Of a stretch of 64,000 nucleotides of DNA, positions 8,528 to 16,809 are shown piece after piece. The notes beneath the pieces were generated by a model that made no database searches, was not told the DNA's origin, and saw only the letters and a program-made list of their open reading frames with translations. The stretch comes from Coneutiohabitans sp964457925 (GTDB lineage: Bacteria; Zhuqueibacterota; Zhuqueibacteria; Zhuqueibacterales; Zhuqueibacteraceae): contig CAYWGH010000001.1 in NCBI GenBank assembly GCA_964457925.1, forward strand, positions 310,001-374,000. The letters are read 5' to 3'. Position 1 is the first letter of the stretch. Each line of letters begins with the position of its first letter. The translations under genes and the position numbers were made by a program.

Positions 8528-10885
8528 TTATCTCAAGAGTAACAGCTTCATGGTTGCTGTATAATTTCCGGATTCCATTCGACAAATATAAACGCCACTG
8601 GCAAGTAGGCTGTGATTCGAGTCCGCGCCATCCCATGTTACTTTATGTTTCCCGGCCTGGACAAACTGATCGAGCAATGTTTCAACTTCACGGCCCAAAA
8701 CATCATATATTTTAAGCGTGACTTTCCCCGCGCGTGGCAAATCGAAGGCAATCTCCGTGCTGGGGTTAAAGGGATTCGGATGATTCGGATAAAGTCGGTG
8801 GGCGAGCGGTAAAGAGCTTTTGCTGTTCGGTTGTTCTTCAACGCCCACCACTGGTCCGAATTTCCCCACTGCAAACGCCGGCTCTAAAATCAACTCCGTA
8901 ATGTTGCCGCTTTGATCTTGAATCCTGATCTTGAGATCAATGGCCGCAGAATCGAAGTGTGTAAATGATGACAGCTCCGCCGTGTAAAGCCAGCCCGTAG
9001 CACGGCGGATAAGCACGTAAGAGAGAGTCGTATCCTCCAAAACTGGCATGGATTCGATTTGTTGCCATGAGCTTGAGCCATGTTCTTTTAAGAAAAGCCC
9101 GGTCGAGTCGACGATGATGGGCCGGTAAAAGGCATGAAAGGAATTGCCAATCTTTGTCGTAAAAACATCCGCTGCCGAAAACACTAATTTTGAAGCATCA
9201 CCGGTTTCAACTCTTCCAACGGCAAGATTTTGTGAATCAAGCAGTCTTAAAGAAGTAAAAAAAGCCGGGTCCGGATCATCTCTCCTGAGATCAAAGTCCG
9301 TTGAGAAGGTGGCATCGCCGCGAACACCTTCCACAAAATAATTCGTATGGGATATCTCCAAACGATAATGGCCCGGAGTGACATCAATGGGAGGTACTTT
9401 CAGCAGTGAACTATCATCCAACTCCCCCGAGGCAATCAAACGATGTTGATCATCATAAATGTCATACCGTGAACGCGAGATGTCTGCCCGCCTCAACTCG
9501 TTCAGTGATCCGAAAGCCTCCATATCTGCTGTGATGTTTGCGTTTCCGATTTGGTTGTTGAAATGGTAGACCAGGCAAAAAACCGGCGCGCCGCCGAATG
9601 ACATTTTACCGCCATCGGGAGAAAGATAATCCGCCGGCCGCAAACGCGGGAAGAACCTCCCCATGCTATCCGCCGCAACACCGTATGAGCCGGCAGCAAT
9701 CCAATCTTCCGTTATCGTCTCGGGACTGAGAGGGAGGTCTCTGGCAATTCCCGAAGTGGTGAAACGAAAATTTTCGATGGCATCCGGTGTTTGATAGAGC
9801 TTGCCGTTCCATTCCGGCGTCTGGACGCGGGTTGGCTTAATCCCGCCGGCATCCTGATAATAAAACCAGGCATGGCCACGAATGTGCGCAGAGAAACCGC
9901 TGGGAAAACGAATGTCCCGATAGCTGCCATGGGGCGGATATTTTATTTTTAAATGCTGCATCACAAAGTCAGCCGGCGTATTGGCCAGACTTTTGTCTTG
10001 ATATAGCCCCCGGATGGGTTGATGTTGAACGACCCTGATGATTGGCTCATCTGCGATATTTTCTTGATGCTCAGCCGAAACGATGACGTACCGCTCAGAG
10101 ACATCTGAAACCAGCAATTGATCCGGATAACCAAGCAAGCCCCAATAAAGATTGCGCGATGAATCCGGGAAAAGGAAAAGATAGTTATTCGTGACATTCG
10201 ACAATGATGACAGCCGGCGACCCTGCTCATCCTTTCCGTCCAGGCTAATACGATGCGCGGCTTCCTCTGTCCGAATCGATAAATTCATAAACCCGTCGAT
10301 AGCCAGTTTTTCTTTCATGACCATCTTTTCATCGGCGCCCGAAAACAAAGAGATCAAATCATAATCGCCTTTTGCGACAACCAGCTCATACGTGTAGAAA
10401 TCGATCATATCTACGTTATCGAAGTTGGTGATGACATTTTTATTGCTCGTAAAGAAAAATTGCGGAAGCGGTTCATCAAACGACAAAACGACTTTGGCAG
10501 CTTTGACAAATGCCCAGGGCAGGGAAAGCCGGTCTCTTGTCCCATTGAGATGAACATAACCGCTGTATGCCAATGAGCCTTCTTCAGGAGTGGCCACCAA
10601 TTGATTCATGACTTTCAAAGTAATGACAAGACTTTGACTGTCGCCGGGAGCAAGGGCAAAATCGGAGGGTATACTCTCCAGCGCGATGCCTGTTTCAATG
10701 CCCTCAAAAGTAATGTCAAAGTTCTGCAATATACCGGAATGGTTGATCACTATGAGAGTATCACTTTTCACCCATTCCTGCAAAGATGCATTATCGAGGC
10801 CAAAACTCAGATGCGCCGGAGTGGCGAAGACGCCGGTCTCTGCGGCTTTCAAAGCATCGAGGCGGCCGGCCCCCTGCACCATCAC
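8528..10885 (-). pseudogene. Downstream part of nonsense-split S8 peptidase (includes sorting domain)
   Basis: 785 codons in exactly the same frame as the catalytic part upstream, separated from it by a single TAA. It begins with the end of the S8 domain (VMVQGAGRLDALKA, the block that normally follows SAVDLG), continues through beta-rich domains without a family I recognise, and ends with HPNPFNPSTEIAFDLP...DVLGREVETLL...ASGVYICRM, a type IX-like sorting/FlgD-like domain. It has no signal peptide. A GTG and an ATG directly after the stop, with GGTGAG just before them, could allow translational restart, but the product could not be exported on its own. Intact apart from the stop, so the break is recent, or a sequencing or assembly error. 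Confidence 0.8.
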
Positions 10886-12253
10886 TTACTCACCAAGATC
10901 GACCGCTGAAGTTATCAAAACCGATTTGATTTGGGCTGGAGTCCACTCTGGATGAATCGCCTTTAGCAAAGCAGAGACCCCGGCAACGTGCGGTGCGGCC
11001 GCGGAAGTCCCGCTGGCTTCAAGCAAACCGCCATTTAAAAACAAAGAACGGATGCCGACGCCAGGAGCAACGATTTCAGGCTTGATCGAGTAAGTTTTTG
11101 CATTTGGCCCCCTTGAGCTGAAATCCACCATTCGATCACTTTTATCACTAGCACCAACGGTGATGGCGAGCCGCGCCGTTCCAGGACTAGTGATGCTGCG
11201 GAAATTAGATGCATTACCGGCAGCAATACAGACTATTACGCCAAGCCGAACAGCGTTGTCAACCGCAAGAGAACCGGCATCGTCAGGGCTGGCAGGCTCG
11301 AACCAGGGCGTGCCAAGGCTAATGTTGATGATATCAACCTTATCAGTAAAATCGTCGTCATCATTCGGGTCTAAAGCTCTTTCGATGCCAGCGATAACGT
11401 CAGATTCCAGGCCGAATCCGTTTTGGTCGAGTACTTTAAAGGCCATGAGTCGAGCTTTGGGTGCGACACCTTTTATACTATCACCGTCAGCCGCAACAAT
11501 GCCGGCGACATATGTGCCATGACCGTGATCATCCAGCGGATTTGCATCCCGGTTGATGATATCATAGCCGCTTATGACTTTGAATCCTGGGCCGTAGCCG
11601 CCACCTAGAGCCGGATGCCGGTAATCGATGCCGGTATCGATAATACCGACGACAACGCCCTCGCCTTGTGTACCGTATTGTGACCACACTGAATCGGCGC
11701 GGATGAGCGGCACACTTTCATCAAGAACAGCTTCGACTTTTTTGTCAGGATGAATCCGTTTGACATAATCCAGATTCTGGATTTGCTGCAGCATCATGCG
11801 GGGAACTTTCAAGCTGGCGCCAAAAAAAAGCTTGTAAAACTCGCGATCGATCTCCGGTTTAGCAAACGGGAGTTGATGCTGGGGCTGACTTATTTTCTGA
11901 AGGTCTGTTGAAAATTGCTCAAACTGCGCACGAAAAAACGAAACTGGGGTCACGGCGTTTGGAAGGCGGGAATTTTTCTGCATGAAAAGCGGGCGCTCTT
12001 TGAACTCCACAATGACGTTTAAAACTTCTGTCAAATCCACAGTGCGAATTTGAGATTGGCCGTCGCGGGCGATCAAGAGATTGACGCGATGTCCTTGCGG
12101 TAGCGGAATGAACTGAATCTGGGGTTGCCGTTGGTTGGAAGTGGGTAAAGTATTTTGTGGAAAACTCAACTGGTTTTGAGCTTGTGCAGGAAGAGCGACA
12201 GTCAACAACAACCAACAGCAAAGGCCGCTGATTATGCAAATTGGTATCATCAT
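10886..12253 (-). CDS. S8 (subtilisin-like) peptidase, catalytic part, ended by premature stop
   Basis: 455 residues carrying a signal peptide (hydrophobic 6-22, cleavage after AQA), an inhibitor-like propeptide (about 75-180) and a complete catalytic triad: D206 (GIIDTGID), H245 (DDHGHGTYVAG) and S417 (SGTSAAAPH). The frame stops at TAA 10888-10886 right after SAVDLGE, about 20 residues before the S8 domain would normally close. The remaining 785 codons continue in frame as a separate open stretch. If made, this product would be an exported protease lacking its surface-sorting tail; stability without the last helix is doubtful. The ATG at 12253 has GGAG nine bases upstream. The hairpin after the downstream part indicates one transcript for both halves. 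Confidence 0.85.
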   Translation of the reverse strand: MMIPICIISGLCCWLLLTVALPAQAQNQLSFPQNTLPTSNQRQPQIQFIPLPQGHRVNLLIARDGQSQIRTVDLTEVLNVIVEFKERPLFMQKNSRLPNAVTPVSFFRAQFEQFSTDLQKISQPQHQLPFAKPEIDREFYKLFFGASLKVPRMMLQQIQNLDYVKRIHPDKKVEAVLDESVPLIRADSVWSQYGTQGEGVVVGIIDTGIDYRHPALGGGYGPGFKVISGYDIINRDANPLDDHGHGTYVAGIVAADGDSIKGVAPKARLMAFKVLDQNGFGLESDVIAGIERALDPNDDDDFTDKVDIINISLGTPWFEPASPDDAGSLAVDNAVRLGVIVCIAAGNASNFRSITSPGTARLAITVGASDKSDRMVDFSSRGPNAKTYSIKPEIVAPGVGIRSLFLNGGLLEASGTSAAAPHVAGVSALLKAIHPEWTPAQIKSVLITSAVDLGE

Positions 12254-12333
12254 AGATCATGGCTCCAGGATTGAAAGCAAACAACTCAAAGCCACCACCC
12301 AATCGTCTTCCCGACAGGATGGTGGCTCAGGCG

Positions 12334-13041
12334 TTACGAACAGGCTATGTTTCGTGATCGCAAATGATACCTGATGGACGAAAACTCAATGACACCGCCA
12401 GCATGCGGATCATTGTTTTTGACTATGACCCTGTTTACATCTACATATCCATTGGTATTCTCGAAACTCACTTCATTTGAGAACTGGCCATTGAACGTGC
12501 CGGTTCCTCCCAGTACGCTTGGGGGTATACAATTTATCGGGCTTTGAACCGGTGGCCAATAATCACCATCATAAAACAAGCTATGGTGAGTAGCTCCAAA
12601 GGGTAGTGCCGTTGTGGTGTTGTTGAGCACTGTAACAATGGATCTCGTTGACCAATCCGCGCCACAGGAATGCGTAATGAGACCGCTTTGATGAAAAATG
12701 CCAGTGGACGATTGGCCAATCGTTACCGTAAGGCCAGAGGGAACAAACTCGATATAATAATTTTGCCCAACACCAGGACCCAGAGTCTGTATATCCTCAC
12801 TCCAGGCACTGCCCCAGAGATGCTCGGGCAACGCAATGGTCTTTTCCTCCTTTGACTCAAAGATTGTCCCGTCACTGTACTCGATTTTCCCCTTGAAAGT
12901 CAGATACCAGCCTTCTGAAGCTGGTTTTTTCAGCGCGTCAGTTTGTTTCAGCGTGCCAACAACGGCTTCACCCGGGTTCTTGCTGCAGCCAAAGGTCAAC
13001 AACAAAAGCACCATGCTGAGCAGAGCGAAAAAATGTTTCAT
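12334..13041 (-). CDS. Predicted lipoprotein of unknown function
   Basis: 235 residues. The N-terminus is a lipoprotein signal: basic MKHFF, hydrophobic core, then LTFGC with the lipidated cysteine at position 19. The mature part is polar and beta-rich, with several aromatic and cysteine residues (HSCGADW, NCIPP, final IACS) and no family I recognise. The ATG at 13041 is chosen over the longer frame from 13137 because GGAGG lies eight bases upstream and the lipobox then sits at the normal distance. It follows the region upstream of the split protease on the same strand, 80 bases before that gene's start, so the two may be co-transcribed. A promoter-like sequence lies about 410 bases upstream. 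Confidence 0.75.
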   Translation of the reverse strand: MKHFFALLSMVLLLLTFGCSKNPGEAVVGTLKQTDALKKPASEGWYLTFKGKIEYSDGTIFESKEEKTIALPEHLWGSAWSEDIQTLGPGVGQNYYIEFVPSGLTVTIGQSSTGIFHQSGLITHSCGADWSTRSIVTVLNNTTTALPFGATHHSLFYDGDYWPPVQSPINCIPPSVLGGTGTFNGQFSNEVSFENTNGYVDVNRVIVKNNDPHAGGVIEFSSIRYHLRSRNIACS

Positions 13042-13194
13042 ACTGCCTCCGAAATGTGAAACGGTTGAACGCCATTCCGCTAATTGTGCAAGATGAAAAG
13101 GGCGCACGAAACACGACAGGCCAGGAGGCAGCTCCAAAGAAAACTCTTGCTTCTCAAAACGCCAATGGATATCATTGGTTGTTGTTTGTCTGAG

Positions 13195-13231
13195 AAGCTT
13201 TGGTGGTTCTCCTTGGAGGCTGCCAAAGCTT
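13195..13231. repeat. Inverted repeat / stem-loop
   Basis: AAGCTTTGG (13195-13203) and CCAAAGCTT (13223-13231) are perfect complements. The 19-base loop contains a smaller CTCC-TT-GGAG hairpin. On the plus strand it is followed by a T-rich stretch, but no plus-strand gene precedes it. In the minus direction it would lie in the leader of the lipoprotein gene. Confidence 0.45.
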
Positions 13232-13459
13232 TTCCTATTTTTTGAATAGATTGAAATTCGGTGGGAATACTAGATGAAAGTGCAGCGCCCTTTGAAATGA
13301 TGTTTTATAGCTTTCCCCGAAAAAAAGCATTGGTCTGAACAAACGTTCAGAATCGATCACACCCAGAGAAGGACGAGAGACGAAAGACCAAAGACCAACT
13401 TATCGCTTTTTCGCCGCAACCTTCCCACTTTTAAAATAGCGGCTTTGATTTTCGAGCAC

Positions 13460-13487
13460 AATATAACCGTACAACAGTAATTGTCAA
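13460..13487 (-). promoter_or_regulatory. Candidate sigma-70-type promoter upstream of lipoprotein gene
   Basis: Minus strand: perfect TTGACA (13487-13482), 16-base spacer, TATATT (13465-13460). The nearest downstream minus-strand gene is the lipoprotein at 13041, which implies a leader of roughly 410 bases that includes the stem-loop. Confidence 0.5.
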
Positions 13488-13532
13488 GCCAAGTTTGTTC
13501 ACAGTCCTGCAATGTCCAAGTCTGATCTTGCC

Positions 13533-14990
13533 TCACCACCCCACCGGCTTGTTCTGCAAATTGACATACACCTGCTTGGCCTGCAAGTAGTTTTCAATCC
13601 CATATTTCCCCAGCTCGCGGCCGATGCCGCTTTGCTTGAAGCCTCCCCAGGGCCCCTCCATCGGCGCGGGATGATAATGATTCACCCACACGATGCCGCT
13701 GCGGATTTTTCGGATCATGCGCATGGCTTTGGTGAAATCTTTCGTCCACACCGCTGCCGCCAGACCGTAGTCTGAATGGTTCGCCAGCTTGATGGCCTCA
13801 TATTCATTTTCAAATGGAATCACCGCCACCACCGGCCCGAAGACTTCCTCTTGCGCCAGGCGAGAGTTGGGATCGACCTGATCGAATATCGTCGGCTCGA
13901 TAAAATAACCTTGCGTGAGTGAGCCGGGACGTTGCCCGCCGCAAATCAGCTTGCCGCTTTGTTTGCCGATTTCAATATAACTTTCCACACGCTCGCGATG
14001 CCCGGCTGTCACCAACGGCCCCATTTTTGTGGAAGGATCGAGTCCGTCGCCTAGGCGAATTTGTTGGGCGCGCTCGGCCATTGCTTCCACCAGCTTTCTG
14101 TGAATGGATTTCTCCACGAGAATGCGTGAGCCGGCAGAGCATACTTCGCCTTGATTGTAAAAGATGCCGAATAGCGCGCCCGCAAGCGCCATCTCAAAAT
14201 CGGAATCTGCAAAAAAGATGTTGGGCGATTTGCCGCCGAGCTCGAGCGTGACTTTCTTGAGATTGGTTTCTGCGGTGGTTTTGAGAATCCATTTGCCTAC
14301 CTCGGTGCTGCCGGTGAAGGCGATCTTATCAACCTCATGGCTTTTCACCAGAGTCGCGCCGGCTGTCGGGCCATCGCCGGTAACGATATTGACAACGCCC
14401 TTGGGCAAATCCTCTATGCCGTCGAGAATCTCCGCGAGCTTGAGCGCAGTGAGCGGCGTTTGTTCTGCCGGTTTCAAAACCACCGTGCAGCCCGCGGCAA
14501 TCGCCGGCGCGATTTTCCACGCCGCCATCATCAGCGGAAAATTCCACGGAATGATTTGCCCGCACACGCCAATCGGTTCTTTTAAAGTGAAATCGAATGC
14601 GCGCGGATTAACGGGATTCACCTCGCCGGTGATTTTGTTCGCCAGGCCGCCATAGTATTCGAAACTGTCTGCGGCATCGGCAACATCGCCTTCGGCCTCG
14701 GAAAGCGGTTTGCCCATGTTCATGGTTTCGAGTTTTGCCAGTTCTTGCGCCTGCGCGCGAATCGCTTCGGCGATTTTGAAGAGAATATGCCCGCGCTTTG
14801 CCGGCGCAAGATTTGGCCATTTGCCTTCATCAAATTCGCGCCGCGCCGCAGCAATGGCTTTTTCAACATCGGCCGGGGTTGCCTCCGGCACGCGCGCCAT
14901 CACCTCGCCCTTGGCGGGATTGTAAATGTCACGTGTTTGTTTGTTGCTTGCTTCGAGGAATTGGCCGTCGAGATACATGGGATAGAACAT
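13533..14990 (-). CDS. NAD(P)-dependent aldehyde dehydrogenase (betaine/aminoaldehyde type)
   Basis: 485-residue cytosolic enzyme oxidising an aldehyde to its acid. Seen in order: IIPWNFPL with N150, VVLKPAEQTP with K173, FTGSTEVGK (cofactor turn), TLELGGKSPN with the general-base E250, and NQGEVCSAGSR with catalytic C284; EEVFGPVVAV and PWGGFKQSGIGRELG follow. It resembles betaine-aldehyde and gamma-aminobutyraldehyde dehydrogenases. The start at 14990 is chosen because GGAG lies six bases upstream; in-frame alternatives are ATG 15002 and TTG 15005. With the amine oxidase and APC permease upstream on the same strand, a role in amine breakdown is likely, though a plus-strand gene intervenes. 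Confidence 0.93.
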   Translation of the reverse strand: MFYPMYLDGQFLEASNKQTRDIYNPAKGEVMARVPEATPADVEKAIAAARREFDEGKWPNLAPAKRGHILFKIAEAIRAQAQELAKLETMNMGKPLSEAEGDVADAADSFEYYGGLANKITGEVNPVNPRAFDFTLKEPIGVCGQIIPWNFPLMMAAWKIAPAIAAGCTVVLKPAEQTPLTALKLAEILDGIEDLPKGVVNIVTGDGPTAGATLVKSHEVDKIAFTGSTEVGKWILKTTAETNLKKVTLELGGKSPNIFFADSDFEMALAGALFGIFYNQGEVCSAGSRILVEKSIHRKLVEAMAERAQQIRLGDGLDPSTKMGPLVTAGHRERVESYIEIGKQSGKLICGGQRPGSLTQGYFIEPTIFDQVDPNSRLAQEEVFGPVVAVIPFENEYEAIKLANHSDYGLAAAVWTKDFTKAMRMIRKIRSGIVWVNHYHPAPMEGPWGGFKQSGIGRELGKYGIENYLQAKQVYVNLQNKPVGW

Positions 14991-15071
14991 GGCTTGCTCC
15001 ATCAAGTTCCAGTTGGATTGCTGTGAAAATCGAATTATCTTGGCGCTGAAAATTCACGAGGAGGCTGCATT

Positions 15072-15386
15072 ATGAAGGTGAATGACATCCGCCGATTGGT
15101 CCAGCAGCGCCCGTTCAAACCGCTTGTTTTTCATCTTGACAACGGTGAAAGGCAAATCGCCAATCATCCAGAAATCATCGTTACAGAAATGATGATCGTT
15201 TTGGTTGATGATTACGGGCAGCTTATCTACCTCGTCCCGGAGGCGGTAAGCGCTGTTCGCTATGCCCAATCGTCGTACTCGCGGCGGGCGCAAATCCACA
15301 AAACCAAAACGCTGAATTCCTGCAATCAATATTGGCCGCATATTTGCTTGTTGCCGCTATCAGATCTAATGTTTCGATCGATTTGA
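15072..15386 (+). CDS. Small conserved-type protein of unknown function
   Basis: 104 residues. The first ~65 (VQQRPFKPLVFHLDNGERQIANHPE, ending near YLVPEAVSAVRYA) have the pattern of a widespread small-protein family with a 'RPF-P-x-x-x-x-x-DG' start and a 'HPE' turn; no function is known to me. The following ~40 residues lack that pattern and may be an extension created by loss of an earlier stop. GAGGAGG stands seven bases before the ATG, a strong ribosome site that argues for a real gene despite its position between two minus-strand genes. Its 3' end overlaps that of the permease gene by 21 bases in convergent orientation. Confidence 0.65.
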   Translation: MKVNDIRRLVQQRPFKPLVFHLDNGERQIANHPEIIVTEMMIVLVDDYGQLIYLVPEAVSAVRYAQSSYSRRAQIHKTKTLNSCNQYWPHICLLPLSDLMFRSI

Positions 15387-16703
15387 TTTCCCTCCTCGCC
15401 ACCATTTGACCACCCCAAAAACCGCCGGTCCGGAAAGCAGCGCCAGCGCGCCGATCATGAATTGCCGCTGGCTGAACACGCCCTCCTCATAAACCGTGCT
15501 GCTAATCGCCACCAGCGCCATCATGCAGGTTGGCAGCATGGCCAAAAACAAACCCGGTTTGCCAAACGGAATTTTGAACGGCCGCTTCATTGCGGCATGC
15601 GTGTGCCGCATTTTCCAGACATTGGCGTACAGCAAAATGTAACTCGCCATCTGGAACCATGAATAGATGATGATCAATTGCGTGAAATCGAACAGCGCGA
15701 GTATGCTGTACGTAACACCGCCCCACAGCAACGCCTGCGTTGGCGTGCCGAAACGCGGATGCACTTTGGTGAGGAAATTCGGCAAAAAACCGTCTTGCGC
15801 GAGCGTCAAGGGATAACGCGAAGCCGCGAGCATGGTCACATTCAACAACAATGCATTGCTGCACAACGCGCCGATCGTCATGAAATGCCCCAGCCATTCT
15901 CCGCCGATTCTTGCCGCGGCAGTTGAGAAATATGCGCCCGCCCATTCCTGCCAATTGCCTAGCGCGGCCAGCCCGGCAATGGTCGGCAACACATAACTGA
16001 GCATGGCCAGCGTTGCCGCAAAAAACAATGCCGGCGGAAAAACTTTTCGCGGATTATCGACTTCTTCCGCGGCGGCAGAAAGCTTATCATAGCCCGAGTA
16101 AAGCCAGATGGCCAGCACAACGGCGCTGCCAAAGCCGCTCACAAAATTTTTTCCCGGCGCCAACATCGGTGTGAAAGGGTTATGCTGCCACTGCGATACG
16201 CCCAGCACCAGCATGATGATGAACGGCATGAGCAAGATGAGGCTGAGCAGAATGGCGGTGTTGCCCACGACTTGAATGCCGCGCACATTGAGAACGTGCA
16301 TAAACCAAATCAATCCCAGGCAAACCAGCCAATGTTGCACGCCGCTCATTTGTGGAAACCAGTTTTGCAGATAATCCGCGAACAGCACGGCAAACAAGCC
16401 GTTGGTGACCACGCCCGTCATCCACGCCCACCAGCCTGCTTGAAATCCCCAAAAATCGCCGAAGGCCATGCGCGACCAGCGATATTGTCCGCCTTCAACC
16501 GGCAGCATGGTGGTGAGTTCCCCCACGGCAAAGGATACGGGAATACTAAACAAGAACGGCATGATTGCCAGCGTGAGAATCGCCATGCCCGGCCCGGCCG
16601 TGGAGATCATGTCTTCCAAACCAAATGCGCCGGCGCACACCGCGCCGTAAATCATGAAGGCGAGTTGGAGAAAAGTTGCTTTCTTCACGGAAGAAGCGGC
16701 CAT
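15366..16703 (-). CDS. APC-family amino acid/amine permease
   Basis: 445-residue inner-membrane transporter of the amino acid-polyamine-organocation superfamily with about 12 hydrophobic segments. Seen: the first-helix signature AFMIYGAVCAGAFGLEDMIS with small residues at the helix break, GGQYRWSRMAFGDFWGFQAGWW after helix 2, and LYSGYDKLSAAAEEVDNPRKVFP in the middle, all usual for APC carriers. The ATG at 16703 (GGAG five bases upstream) is preferred to the longer frame from 16775. It lies 106 bases downstream of the amine oxidase on the same strand, so an amine or amino acid substrate is the natural guess. The substrate cannot be read from the sequence. Confidence 0.9.
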   Translation of the reverse strand: MAASSVKKATFLQLAFMIYGAVCAGAFGLEDMISTAGPGMAILTLAIMPFLFSIPVSFAVGELTTMLPVEGGQYRWSRMAFGDFWGFQAGWWAWMTGVVTNGLFAVLFADYLQNWFPQMSGVQHWLVCLGLIWFMHVLNVRGIQVVGNTAILLSLILLMPFIIMLVLGVSQWQHNPFTPMLAPGKNFVSGFGSAVVLAIWLYSGYDKLSAAAEEVDNPRKVFPPALFFAATLAMLSYVLPTIAGLAALGNWQEWAGAYFSTAAARIGGEWLGHFMTIGALCSNALLLNVTMLAASRYPLTLAQDGFLPNFLTKVHPRFGTPTQALLWGGVTYSILALFDFTQLIIIYSWFQMASYILLYANVWKMRHTHAAMKRPFKIPFGKPGLFLAMLPTCMMALVAISSTVYEEGVFSQRQFMIGALALLSGPAVFGVVKWWRGGKSNRSKH

Positions 16704-16809
16704 GAGGGCTCCGATATGACAAATGTGGTTGAGGATGCGGCGGATTGATGGATTACTGGACCGCTGCGACTCCAACTATTCATCTATGCATCACTCCAAT
16801 AATCCACTT

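Larger units (their letters stand above)
13042..13532. other. 491-base intergenic region with promoter and inverted repeat
   Basis: No gene is seen. It contains the promoter-like pair at 13460-13487 and an inverted repeat at 13195-13231. A 12-base copy (13514-13525) of the terminator-arm sequence GTCCAAGTCTGA, also found near 8505, sits just below the aldehyde dehydrogenase stop codon. Confidence 0.5.

Noticed and set aside
13195..13231. Stem-loop considered as a terminator
   Set aside because: The T-rich side is on the plus strand, where no gene ends; in the minus direction no T-run follows.
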